Assembly (NCBI GenBank): GCA_023333565.1
Contig: JAJKFH010002581.1
Location: 868,001-932,000, forward strand
Direction: 5' to 3'
DNA length: 64,000 nt
Source of the DNA: Puffinus mauretanicus
Lineage: Eukaryota; Chordata; Aves; Procellariiformes; Procellariidae
The notes under the pieces were generated by a model, which saw only the letters and a program-made list of their open reading frames with translations, was not told the DNA's origin and did no database searches. Shown piece by piece: positions 21,911-31,823 of the stretch. A program made the position numbers and the translations under genes. The first letter of the stretch is position 1, and every line of letters begins with the position of its first letter.

Positions 21911-23468
21911 ATTTATATTTCAACCATCGTCGTTCATACCAAAGAGGCTTTACTCGCTTGGCTTGCTTGGTTGCAGCGCATGTTTCACATTCATGGATAA
22001 CCTGTGCAATAGTGTCCATGCTCAAGTCCACCCCTCGATCACGAGCCCATCTGTATGTTGCGTTTCTTCCTTGGTGGCCTGAGGCATCATGGGCCCACCG
22101 AGCTATAAATAATTCACCCTTATGTTGCCAGTCCAGATCCATCTGAGCTACTTCGATCTTAGCAGCCTGGTTCACCTGCTGGTTGTTTTGGTGTTCTTCA
22201 GTGGCCCGGCTCTTGGGTATGTGAGCATCTACGTGACGTACTCTTACAGCCAGGTTCTCTACCCGGGCAGCAATATCTTGCCACAACGCGGCAGCCCAGA
22301 TGGGTTTACCTCTGCACTGCCAGTTGTTCTGCTTCCACTGCTGCAACCACCCCCACAGGGCATTTGCCACCATCCAGGAGTCAGTATAGAGATAAAGCAC
22401 TGGCCATTTTTCTCGTTCAGCAATGTCCAAGGCCAGCTGTATGGCTTTCACCTCTGCAAACTGGCTCGATTCACCTTCTTCTTCAGCAGTTTCTGCAACT
22501 TGGCGTATAGGACTCCATACAGCAGCTTTCCACCTCCGATGCTTTCCCACAAGGCGACAGGACCCATCAGTGAACAGGGCATATTGCTTCTCGTTTTCTG
22601 GTAGTTTATTATACAGTGGGGCTTCTTCAGCACGTGTCACCTCCTCCTCTGGGGATATGCCAAAATCTTTGCCTTCTGGCCAGTTCGTGATCACCTCCAA
22701 GATTCCTGGGCGACTGGGGTTTCCTATTCGGGCCCGTTGTGTGATCAGCGCGACCCACTTACTCCACGTAGCATCGGTTGCATGATGTGTAGAGGGGACC
22801 ATCCCCTTGAACATCCAGCCCAGCACCGGCAGTCGGGGTGCCAGGAGGAGCTGTGCTTCAGTACCACCCACTTCCGAAGCAGCTTGAACCCCTTCATATG
22901 CTGCCAGTATCTCCTTCTCAGTTGGAGTGTAGCGGGCCTCGGATCCTCTGTATCCCCGACTCCAGAACCCCAAGGGTCGACCTCGAGTCTCCCCTGGTGC
23001 TTTCTGCCAGAGGCTCCAGGTAGGGCCATTCTCCCCGGCTGCGGTGTAGAGCACATTCTTCACATCTTGTCCTGCCCGGACTGGCCCAAGGGCTGCTGCA
23101 TGAACTATCTCCTGTTTAATTTCTTCAAAGGCTTGTTGTTGCTCAGGGCCCCATTTGAAGTCGTTCTTCTTCCTGGTCACGTGATAGAGAGGGCTTACGA
23201 TTTGACTGTAATTTGGAATATGCATTCTCCAAAAACCCACTACGTCTAAGAAAGCTTGTGTTTCCCTTTTGCTAGTTGGTGGGGACATGGCTGTTATTTT
23301 ATTGATCACATCCATTGGGATCTGAGGACATCCATCTTGCCATTTTATTCCTAAAAACTGGATCTCCTGTGCAGGTCCCTTGACCTTACTTTGTTTTATG
23401 GCAAAGCCGGCCTTCAGAAGGATTTGGACTATTCTCTCCCCTTTCTCAAAAACTTCTGCTGTGTTGCC
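21768..23468 (-). pseudogene. pol: ERV RT thumb/connection, RNase H and integrase N-terminus
   Basis: Open from just after the RT stop down to 21768. The ATG at 23315 only starts a sub-frame and is not a real start. The segment holds the RT thumb (FWRMHIPNYS near residue 28 of the sub-frame) and connection. RNase H follows with its acidic residues in TDGS, EVKAIQLAL, YTDSW and HVDAH. The integrase zinc-binding HHCC module comes next (HDASGH, then CETC), and then the first catalytic aspartate in WQID near 21900. After a frame change near 21880 the last residues are out of frame. RNase H degrades the RNA of the RNA-DNA hybrid during reverse transcription. Confidence 0.9.
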
Positions 23469-24425
23469 TCACATGATGATGTCATCAATGTATTGCAGGT
23501 GTTCTGGAGCCTCACCCTGTTCCAGTGCGGTGTGGATCAGGCCATGGCAAATGGTAGGGCTGTGTTTCCACCCCTGGGGCAGTCGGTTCCAGGTGTGCTG
23601 GACACCCCTCCAAGTGAAAGCAAACTGTGGCCTGCACTCTGCCACCAAAGGGATGGAGAAGAAGGCATTAGCAATGTCAGTTGTGGCGTACCACTTGGCT
23701 GCCTTTGACTCCAGTTCGTATTGAAGTTCTAGCATGTCTGGCACGGCAGCACTCAGCGGCAGCGTGACTTCGTTCAGGCCACGGTAGTCTACTGTTAGTC
23801 TCCACTCTCCAGTAGACTTTCGCACTGGCCATATGGGACTGTTAAAGGGTGGGCAAGTCTTACTGATCACTCCTTGGCTCTCCAGTCGATGAATCAGCTC
23901 ATGGATGGGGATCAGAGAGTCTCGGTTGGTGCGGTATTGCCGCCGGTGCACTGTTGTGGTAGCGATTGGTACCTGTTGTTCTTTGACCTTCAACAACCCC
24001 ACAACAGAAGGATCCTCCGAGACACCGGGCAAGGTAGACAGCTGTTTAATTTCCTCTGTCTCTAAGGCAGCTATACCAAAAGCCCACTGGTATCCTTTTG
24101 GGCCCTTGAAATACCCTCTCCTGAGGTAGTCTATGCCAAGGATGCACGGAGCCTCTGGGCCAGTCACAATGGGGTGCTTCTGCCACTCATTCCCGGTCAG
24201 GCTCACTTCAACCTCCAATACAGTTAACTCTTGGGATCCCCCTGTCACTCCAGAAATACAAATGGGTTCTGCCCCTTCATAGCTTGATGGCATCAGGGTG
24301 CACTGTGCACCGGTGTCTACGAGAGCCTTATATTCTTGTGGATCTGATGTGCCAGGCCATCGAATCCACACAGTCCAGTAAACCCGGTTGTCCCTTTCCT
24401 CCACCTGGCTGGAGGCAGGGCCCCT
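23469..24425 (-). pseudogene. pol: ERV protease and reverse transcriptase (fingers/palm)
   Basis: Begins directly after the gag TAG in the same frame. Protease is marked by the aspartic-protease motif LVDTGAQCTLM about 30 residues after the first methionine at 24404. RT follows: WPVRKSTGEWRLTVDYRGLN, then a TTDIANAFFSIPL box with the first catalytic aspartate, FTWRGVQHTWNRLPQG, and finally YIDDIIM with the catalytic aspartate pair. An in-frame TGA at 23469-23471 follows this box. The frame is otherwise open on both sides, so a single stop cuts RT. The YIDD box is the variant form of the retroviral YxDD motif. Confidence 0.92.
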
Positions 24426-26323
24426 CTAGTCCTGGTCATCATGTTCGCTATCCACTTCTTGTAAGTATGAATCAGAAGTCCCTTTGTTAAGGTCGGAAGT
24501 GGAATCAGCCCTTCTACTCTGTCTGGGGAACTGCTCACTGGAGACTGGAGCAGCAGTTTTCCTGGAAGAACCCCCTTTTGTGGTTGTTTTTCCTTGCAAC
24601 TCATGTACCCGTGCCTGTAGGACTGAGGTAGGTTTTCCATCCCACTTCCTCATGTCCTCTCCGTGGTCACGCAGGTAAAACCACAGGGTGCCCCGGGGTG
24701 TGTACCCACGATGTCTCCTCTCTTGAGCAGAGGGACGCTGGCTCCTAATGGCTGAGATACTGGTCTGTGCAGGTGGGGAGCAGGACATATCCTCTTTGAG
24801 TTGCTGGACCTCCCAAGACAGTTTCTCCACAGCAGAGACACAGGCCCATAGGGAGGAAGAGAGACTTTCTTTATATTGCCGGAGTTGGCCAGCCACCTCA
24901 TCCACCATTTGTTCCTCTCCTTCTTTCCAGGTCATTACTGCCAATGAGTTTGCATGTGACGCTGGTGTGCTCCATACAAACTTCCGCCACATGGGTCAGG
25001 TGCATTTGACGTCATCTGGGTCTTTGGATAACTGCTCATTGTTCAGGTCATCATAAATCACCTCCAGCACGGCTAATTCCCTCAGGTACTGGATACCTCT
25101 CTCCATGGTGGTCCACTTGCCTGGGTGGCATATAACATCTTCCTTGAAGGGACACCTTTCCTTCACACCTGACAGGAGTCGCCTCCAGAGGCTGAGGACT
25201 TGTGCCCCTTGTCCAATTGCTTTGTCAATGCCCCCTTCCCTAGCAAGGGATCCCAGCTGCTTGGCTTCCCTACCCTCTAATTCCAGGCTACTGGCCCCGT
25301 TATCCCAGCATCGGAGCAGCCAAGTGACAATGTGCTCGCCTGGACGACGGCTGAAGTCTTTTCGCATATCTCGCAGCTCACCCAGAGATAGGGATCGGGT
25401 GGTCACCGTCTCATTTACGGGTTCTGCCTCCTCCTCCTGTTCTCGTGATGGCCCTGGTTCATCTTCATCCCTTACTAAACGAGCTGATTTTCTTGTGCAT
25501 TTTCTTTTTTGTATAGGGGCGACTGATACCGGCACGGGTTGGGTCTCTGTCTCAGGGGGCGGAGTAGCTGCCGTGCCTGTCGCGGGGGTGGGGTAGCCGC
25601 TGTGCTTGCCATGGGGGGTGGGGTAGCCACAGGGCCTGTTGCTTTGTCATCAGCTGCAGAGACGTTTCCTTCCCCTCGGGGGTTCTGAGTGGTGTTAAAC
25701 AGGGCTCGGTAGGCGTGGGCCAGGCCCCAGCACATTGTAGTGATTTGCGTCTCCCTAGAATGGCCAGGGTGACAGCATACTTCTTCCAAATATTCTACTA
25801 ATTTTTCAGGATTCTGCACTTGTTCAGGGGTGAAGTTCCAGAACACTGGGGGTGCCCACCGTCCTAAGCATTTGCCCATGCTTTCCCACTCGCCCTGCCA
25901 CTCATAACTATCCAGCCTTGAGGCAGATCTCTGGATGACATTCTTAAATTGCTTACTAACCTTGGATAAAACCAAAACAATATTCCCAAGGAGTACCAAT
26001 AGATGTTCAAGGTACTGACAAGTTAATTTAACAAAGGAGACGACATCATAGAGGAAGGTAGCGAGGGTGCCATTCTCTATTTCCTCCATAAAAAACCTCT
26101 CAGAGGAAAAGGTATAATTGCTAATGGTCTCCATGAGGTGGTACCCGAAATACAGTAACAGCTTCATTACAAATCCCAAATACCAAATAACCCCCAATGC
26201 CAGCGTTTTAGTAACAAATCTCCCAGGCAAAACATCATTAATCACTGCAGAGCACAGCAGACTACAAAACCCAACTCCAATCTTTAACAGGTACAGTAAC
26301 AACAACATCATGACACAGAACAA
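24426..26323 (-). pseudogene. gag: ERV gag, disrupted
   Basis: The first ATG after the leader is at 26323, about 95 bases from the 5' LTR. The N-terminus is strongly hydrophobic (MFCVMMLLLLYLLKIGVGF), with further hydrophobic stretches within the first 120 residues. A capsid-like helical region with WAPPVFWNFTPEQVQNPEKL follows. A frame change near 25500-25560 moves it to the frame shared with pol, and a TGA lies at 24996-24998. The last part contains a leucine/lysine-rich probable coiled coil and the segment TLWFYLRDHGEDMRKWDGKP. No CCHC zinc knuckle is seen. The frame ends in TAG at 24426-24428, and pol continues in the same frame. Gag would build the particle core; this copy is broken. Confidence 0.85.
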
Positions 26324-26391
26324 ATTAATGTTAACAGATATAAATTCCTTAATATGCTCTAATTAATCTGTTGTTATCTCAACCCTTCACT

Positions 26392-26409
26392 GCCCCACGT
26401 TGGGCACCA
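26392..26409 (-). other. ERV primer-binding site, tRNA-Lys(CUU) type with one mismatch
   Basis: Read on the minus strand, TGGTGCCCAACGTGGGGC begins 8 bases after the 5' LTR. It is complementary to the 3' end of vertebrate tRNA-Lys(CUU), as I recall it, except for one base (T at the fourth position where the tRNA calls for C). tRNA-Lys1,2 sites of this kind are used by spumaviruses and some betaretroviruses and lentiviruses. Confidence 0.8.
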
Positions 26410-26417
26410 AAAAGAAC

Positions 26418-26981
26418 TGTCGTGTTTAACCCCAGCCAGCAAATAAACCCCATGCAGCCGCTCGCTCACTCTCCCTCTCTCTCCCCCCGTGGGATGGGGG
26501 AGAGACTTGGGAGGGCACAAGTAGGAAAACTCCCGGGTTGAGATAAAAACAGTTTAATAATTGAAATAAAACAAAGTAGAACAGTAATAATAACAAGGAG
26601 AACAATAACAATATACAAAGCAGGCGATGCACAATGCAACAGCTCACCGACTGCCGACCGCATGTCACGAACTGGGGGCGAGGCCCAGCCCCCCCTGGTT
26701 TTTATACTGAGCATGATGTCACATGGTATAGAATACCCCATTGGCTGGCTGGGTCCACCACCCCGGCTGTGCTCCCCCGCCCCGCCCCAGCTTGCCCTGC
26801 ACGTGGCAGGGCATGGAAGGGCAAAAAGAGAAACCAAAAGTCTCCCCGGTGCAAGCACCACCCAGCAACAGCCAAAGCATCAATGGGCCATCAACGCTCC
26901 TCTCATTCCAAACCCAAACCACAGCACCCTCCCCAAGCTACTGGGAAGAAAGTTAACTCTGTCCCAGCCGGAACCAGGACA
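26418..26981 (-). repeat. 5' LTR of the ERV
   Basis: 564 bp, the partner of 20241-20805. It has one base fewer in the opening (TGTCGTGTTTAAC), a differing pyrimidine-rich block near 26470-26500 and a few substitutions. The minus-strand TATAAAA box is at 26700-26706. It is followed by GTGAG at 26982-26986. Confidence 0.95.
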
Positions 26982-26986
26982 GTGAG
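26982..26986. repeat. Target-site duplication, right copy (GTGAG)
   Basis: Identical to 20236-20240 and directly adjacent to the outer end of the 5' LTR. Confidence 0.9.
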
Positions 26987-29900
26987 TTAATTAACTTCTT
27001 ATTTATGAGCTGTTTGGAGACATCTTACCAAACCTTCAGTTGTAGCTAATGTTGAGTTTAACCTATACATTTTCAGGAAGCTGTGAATACTAAATTGAAA
27101 ACTTTCTTAGTTTGAATGGCCATATGAGATAAATGAATGCTATCATTTCCTTGTTGAAAGAAATGCATAATTAATGCAGAGCAATGTGGAAATTGTATGA
27201 TATACATTTGAAAATTGTTTGAGAGAAATATTTGAGCAATCAAGCCAAGAAAATTACATTTTCCAAGTACTCACAACAGTAAAGATGAACGTTTTATCAT
27301 TTACTTGAAGTAAATATCTGCTGTCAGGAGGAAAGCTGACTCAAATATACAGTGTGAAAGCTTCGGAGGCAATCTTGCTTCCAGGCATATTGCAAGCTTG
27401 GAGTGATGTCAAATGAATATAACACAGCTAATTCATTTTATTTTTCCTTAGATACACAAAATACCTGACTAGAAAGAACAAGTTTTACACACAAACCCTT
27501 CTCTCCCCTCTAACGATGCCCTTGAACCACAGCGGTCCCTAGGTAAGTGAGTAAACTGTCTTTCTTTCTGCTTTCCGGTGCAAAGTGAACAGGTTTATGA
27601 GAAAAGCTGGGGCCTAAAACCAGATTTAACTGTGTACTTGCTAAACACCATCTAATAGAACAAGCAGAGGTACCACACAAAAAGCTGAAGACAGGCAGAA
27701 CATCTTTTGCCTAAACCTCCTATTGCTTCTTCTGCACTTAACACCAAAAGCAAATATAAAAGCTAATAAACAGCTAGTAATTGTCTTTGGGATTCAAAAG
27801 AATTAATTTGACCCAGTAATTTTGAGGGGAAAATTAATAATGGGTCCTATCATGATTTCGTATGGATTTTAGGAGGAAAAGTATAAAACCAAATAATTTT
27901 AAACCCATTTTAGAAAAATTATAAATGGAAAATCCCTGAGAGTCCCTTCCCTTTGCTCATCCCCTGCCCGTCCTGTCCCTTTACTTCCTACTCCCGGTTT
28001 TGAAGTATCATGTTTTGAAACCAGCATATACAGAGCATATACATATACATATTTTGAAACCAGCATACACAGAGCAGACATTACTGACAGTGTTAGGAGG
28101 AGAAACATTGCTGCATAGTGTGCATCAGGCAGCACAAAACCAGAACAGCTAAAATACAGTCCAAGCTCCACTAATAGGATCCCTGGGAGACCATCCTTTT
28201 GCTAATGATGAATGGAGAGAGGTCACATTTTACTGCCTTAACCATCTCCTGGCACGAGGGGAGATGACAAATTAAACGAGACCCAAAATACTGCATTCTT
28301 AATCTTACTCCTGCTAGGCTACACCACCTCAGGGGCTGAAGTAAAGGAAGAAAAACAAGTTGTGAAGTTTCTCCCCTGACAATTTCCACAGATTTCAATT
28401 CTTCGCTCACACATTGCCATCAGCCTCTTCCTGCTCTACACCGATCGCTCCACCCGCCTTCTCCGGCAGATTAGTTCCCATCTGGTTACGCCGCTGGAGG
28501 AAATGGACTCAGGCCAAGGATTCGTCTGATTCTGGGTATTTTCTGTGTTTCTGAGGGCAGATTTCCCTTTCTGTCCACTTTCTTCCCTGATACGATTCCC
28601 AGTGCAAAATTAATATTATCAAATTAATATTCTTGTATTGTTCCATTGCTGTATTAAAACTGCTGCTATCTGTTTCATGTCAGCCAACATGCAAAGAAAA
28701 ACACATTTCATTGCCATAGGTTGTGGCACTTTATAGCAGCAGCATAGGCTCATTCACACAACTGTTTCGTACCCCAATTGAGAAGTAATTTTCTTAGTTA
28801 ATCAGAATGGATTTTGATACAAAGGTACCTGCGATTGATTGCATTTGACTCTTTCAGGAAAACAATGCAAAACTCTGTTTTTCTCCTAGTCTCTTAAATT
28901 AATTTAAAACACACCAAAGAATAAAAAATCTTTTAGCTGTGGAAAGAAAATTGCAGTTTTGAAAAGTGGTTCTCGGTTCCACTAGGAATTGATGAAAATA
29001 AAATCAAACTGTTTACTTACTAGAGCTAACAAATGTATTTTGTTTGTGTTAGTCATGCAAACCTTTTTATTTTGAAGGATTTTCTAAATTCATTTGAACC
29101 TTGTCAAACCTTAATATTTGAGAGTGAAAATTATCAGATCTTATTGCTGTCCAAGTGATTTAATAAACCAATCAAAACCGACACCAGCCATTCAAATATG
29201 AAAGCAGTGGTATTTGCATTATTACTTTCCTGCAGTAATTTGCTCCATTTTCCAAAAGCAGAAATTTGAAAGTTGATGCAAAGTACATCTGCAAAGCAGG
29301 CACCTCTGGAGGGCTCAAGGAAAATGAACATGGTTGATATAATGCTTTCAGACCCTACTTTACATTTACAGTCTAATTTCTCTCTGGTGATGGTAGTAAT
29401 AACAGAAAAGAAAGAGAAGCCTTTTGTTATTCTCTTGCCAGCGGCTTTTCAAGGGTTTGAAAACTGTGCTAGGAAAAAAATATGTCAGAAGACGAAGTTC
29501 CTGCCAGTACAGCTAGAACTGAAATCCAAGTGATGTGAAAGTCCATGTGCAAGGAGGCAGCATCTTGTCAGAGTCCTTCCAACTTTTAAGTTAGAATGAA
29601 ACAAAATAAAAAGACTCCCCCAAGGTTCTGTTCCAGCATTGTTTAGTGCTCTGTTGCTTAGTGCTCTCAGTCTAGAAAGTTGCTTCACCTAATTCCAGTG
29701 TGAGACATTGACTGTGTCGCTCAGGTTTTCATTTGGAGACAAGCACGTCTGGCAGTTTTTCCTGGGCCATGCCCTATGCCGCCTAGGGCACACACAATTC
29801 ATGGCAAGTGGGATGTGTGTTAGACCTCTTTGATGGCTTCAGACACCACCATATTCCATTGGCCTGGGGACTATCTGCTGGTGGGGCAGTCTGATTGAAA

Positions 29901-31080
29901 TAAAATCTCTACTGGAACCCCCTTTTTATAAGGAAAGGTCTTATTGATCCACAAAAACATTACCACAGTAATGAAAAAGTAGCTTCTTCCTCTCAGATCG
30001 CTGCCCTGCTGATCCTGGGACCTCAGTAGCACAAGTACGTGGACTATAAATGTCAGCAGCAACCCCATGTTGTGAGGGATCTCAGCAGATCTCGGGAGGA
30101 AAGTAAGGTCATCGTGAGTCAGTATTTGGCTGAGAAGCTGCTTAGAAACATCTCAATAGTCATTTGCGTTGGGAAGCATAATGGGTGATTCAGCAACCCA
30201 GACAGCACTCTCCGAACTGAATCACCTCTGAACCAGAATGTGGGACCTACTGGCTGGGATGCAAAGCTAAGACCTGTTGGATCCTCTTAAAGATCTTCTA
30301 CCAGCCTTTAGGAACAAGAGCTTTTAGCTCCAGAGAATTTGTGCTTCTACTTGCAACTCTAATAACACACAGCAGCCTGAGTTTCTCCAGATTTCACTGG
30401 ATGTATCCTCTTTAGCCAACAGACATGTTGTGTAGGGCCATGAAGTGCAGTGCACATGATTTCTGTAAGTTGTCTTAGGGGAAAGACTTATACCTGCTGC
30501 TCTACTATAAAATGATTACAGGAGAGAAACATTTATTTGGGATGAAGTCTCCTTCTCATGATATGATCCCACAGTGCCTAGTGTTTATGGGGCTTGCTCC
30601 ATCCCTGACGGGGGCCTTGAGAAGCAGATATTGCAATACAAACTACAACCACCATCAATATGACTCAAAACAATGCCAAATCTCTCTCTGTGTCTGTCAT
30701 TTAGATTACCCACAATAGCATAAATTACAGTCTGTTTTGCAGGAATCTGATGTTCTCAGTTGCTTCACTGAGTGTATCCAAGTGTGTATCCAAGAGGAAA
30801 GAGTGGAAGTTTCTCTGGAGTTGAGCACTCAGTATGGCATCTTCAGTTCCCAATTATACAGCAGCAAATCAGTTAACGCCAAAGGTGGAAGCAAGGCTGT
30901 CCTGGCTGAATCAAGGAAGGGGCAGATGCCTTTATGAAATGGGGCGCAAGACCCAATCGGGGTACATAAATGGGGTGCAAAACCAGGCCAGGAGGACTGC
31001 TACGCAATGTTAGCTGCTGGAGGCTGGCATGTATTGCCAGCCTGTATGTATAAATGCTGTATGTGTAAATCCCTAACCTA
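26987..31080. other. Intergenic region upstream of BAALC, no gene supported
   Basis: AT-rich unique-looking DNA. It contains a 25-bp near-perfect direct repeat at 28013-28076 and a weak duplication at 30934-30985. No reading frame with a known domain is seen. Distal BAALC regulatory elements could lie here but cannot be identified from one sequence. Confidence 0.5.
28013..28076. repeat. Direct repeat, 25-bp units, one mismatch
   Basis: TTTTGAAACCAGCATATACA... at 28013-28037 recurs at 28052-28076 with one substitution; the spacer is AT-rich. Period is 39 bp. Confidence 0.85.
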
Positions 31081-31084
31081 GGGG

Positions 31085-31760
31085 AGAGGCAAAGCCTGCC
31101 AGCCCGAGGCGTGTGCCTGCTCCCGGCCGTCCCCGCCTGCCGCCCGCGGGGAGCCGAGGGGCTCTGCCGGGCAGAGCCAGCTCCGCAGCCGAGGCAGCGA
31201 TGCCCCTCTCCTCGGGGCTGCGCCGCCGGCTCCCAGGGGCTGAGGGTGGGGAGAGATGGGGGACGGGCTGGGAGGCAGTGGGACGGGAGAGCAGGGAAAA
31301 GCGGGAGGGGAGGGAAGGGGTAACGGCAGGAGAAGGGGAGGGGACAGCCGGGGGGGGAGCTAGTGGAGATCATAAAGCCGGGGAGGAGGGGGAGAAGGGC
31401 GAGCGAAGCCGGGGAGAGCCGGGCGAGCGGGGATGGGGCGGAGGGCGTGAGCGGGGGCGGAGGGGGAGCCGTGCCCGGCGGCGCGATGCTGCCCGGGCGG
31501 CGGCGGCGGCAGTGAGCGGGGAGCCGCCATGGGCTGCGGGGGCAGCAGGGCCGACGCTATCGAGCCCCGCTACTACGAGAGCTGGACGCGGGAGACCGAG
31601 TCCACCTGGCTGACCAACACCGACTCCGAGAGCCCGCCGCAGGAGGGCGGCAGCGCCGAAGCCGGCGGCCGGGAGCAGGGCGCCCCGCGCCCCGGTGAGT
31701 GGGGCCCGCCGCGGGTGGGCACCGCCGGCCGCCCGGCAGCCGGCCGGCCGGCGGGGAAGG
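31085..31760 (+). promoter_or_regulatory. BAALC: BAALC CpG island and promoter region
   Basis: The sequence turns abruptly GC- and CpG-rich around exon 1, unlike the AT-rich flanks. It contains long G-rich runs on the + strand (31300-31370) and GGGGCGG-type Sp1-like boxes (31430-31465). A TATAAAT at 31049-31055 lies just upstream of the island, but its role is uncertain; CpG-island promoters usually start transcription at several sites. The transcription start is probably between about 31100 and 31500. Confidence 0.75.
31529..31694 (+). CDS. BAALC: BAALC coding exon 1
   Basis: The ATG at 31529 sits in a near-ideal initiation context (GCCGCCATGG). It encodes MGCGGSRADAIEPRYYESWT and then RETESTWLTNTDSES, nearly identical to human BAALC as I recall it. 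Met-Gly-Cys at the start is the signal for N-myristoylation of Gly2 and palmitoylation of Cys3, which anchors the protein to membranes and lipid rafts. The exon ends with one base of a split Gly codon before GTGAGT at 31695. BAALC is expressed in neuroectodermal tissue and haematopoietic progenitors, and high levels mark poor outcome in human acute myeloid leukaemia. It has no enzymatic domain. The second half of the exon (residues 35-55, Gly/Glu/Pro/Ala-rich) is less conserved. Confidence 0.96.
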
Positions 31761-31772
31761 GGAAGGACCGTG

Positions 31773-31823
31773 ATGTACATATATATACACGTACAGATAG
31801 TGTATATAGGTATGTATATCCTC
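31773..31823. repeat. AT/AC-rich dinucleotide tract just inside intron 1
   Basis: Alternating purine-pyrimidine sequence (TACATATATATACACGTACA, then GTATATAGGTATGTATA). It marks the sharp edge of the CpG island about 80 bp after the exon 1 donor. Confidence 0.7.

Larger units (their letters stand above)
20241..26981 (-). mobile_element. Full-length env-less endogenous retrovirus (ERVL-like), minus strand
   Basis: A 6741 bp provirus is bounded by two LTRs of 565 and 564 bp that start TGTCGTG and end GGACA on the + strand, flanked by GTGAG on both sides. Read on the minus strand the order is 5' LTR, primer-binding site, gag, protease, RT, RNase H, integrase, polypurine tract and 3' LTR. About 445 bp lie between the end of integrase and the 3' LTR, too little for env, and no dUTPase frame is seen. 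The two LTRs look closely similar with scattered substitutions and small indels, so the insertion is not ancient. Stops and frameshifts in gag, RT and integrase make it defective. It sits between ATP6V1C1 and BAALC, antisense to both. Class III (ERVL-like) assignment rests on domain order, lack of env and LTR resemblance to avian ERVL elements; it needs a database check. Confidence 0.93.

Noticed and set aside
31049..31055. TATAAAT as the BAALC TATA box
   Set aside because: It lies outside the CpG island and about 480 bases before the start codon; island promoters are usually TATA-less, and flanking DNA is AT-rich, so it may be chance.
31113..31780. Large open frames on both strands across the BAALC CpG island
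   Set aside because: GC-rich DNA has few stop codons. The proteins are Gly/Arg/Pro/Ala-rich artefacts; only the frame starting at 31529 matches a known protein.
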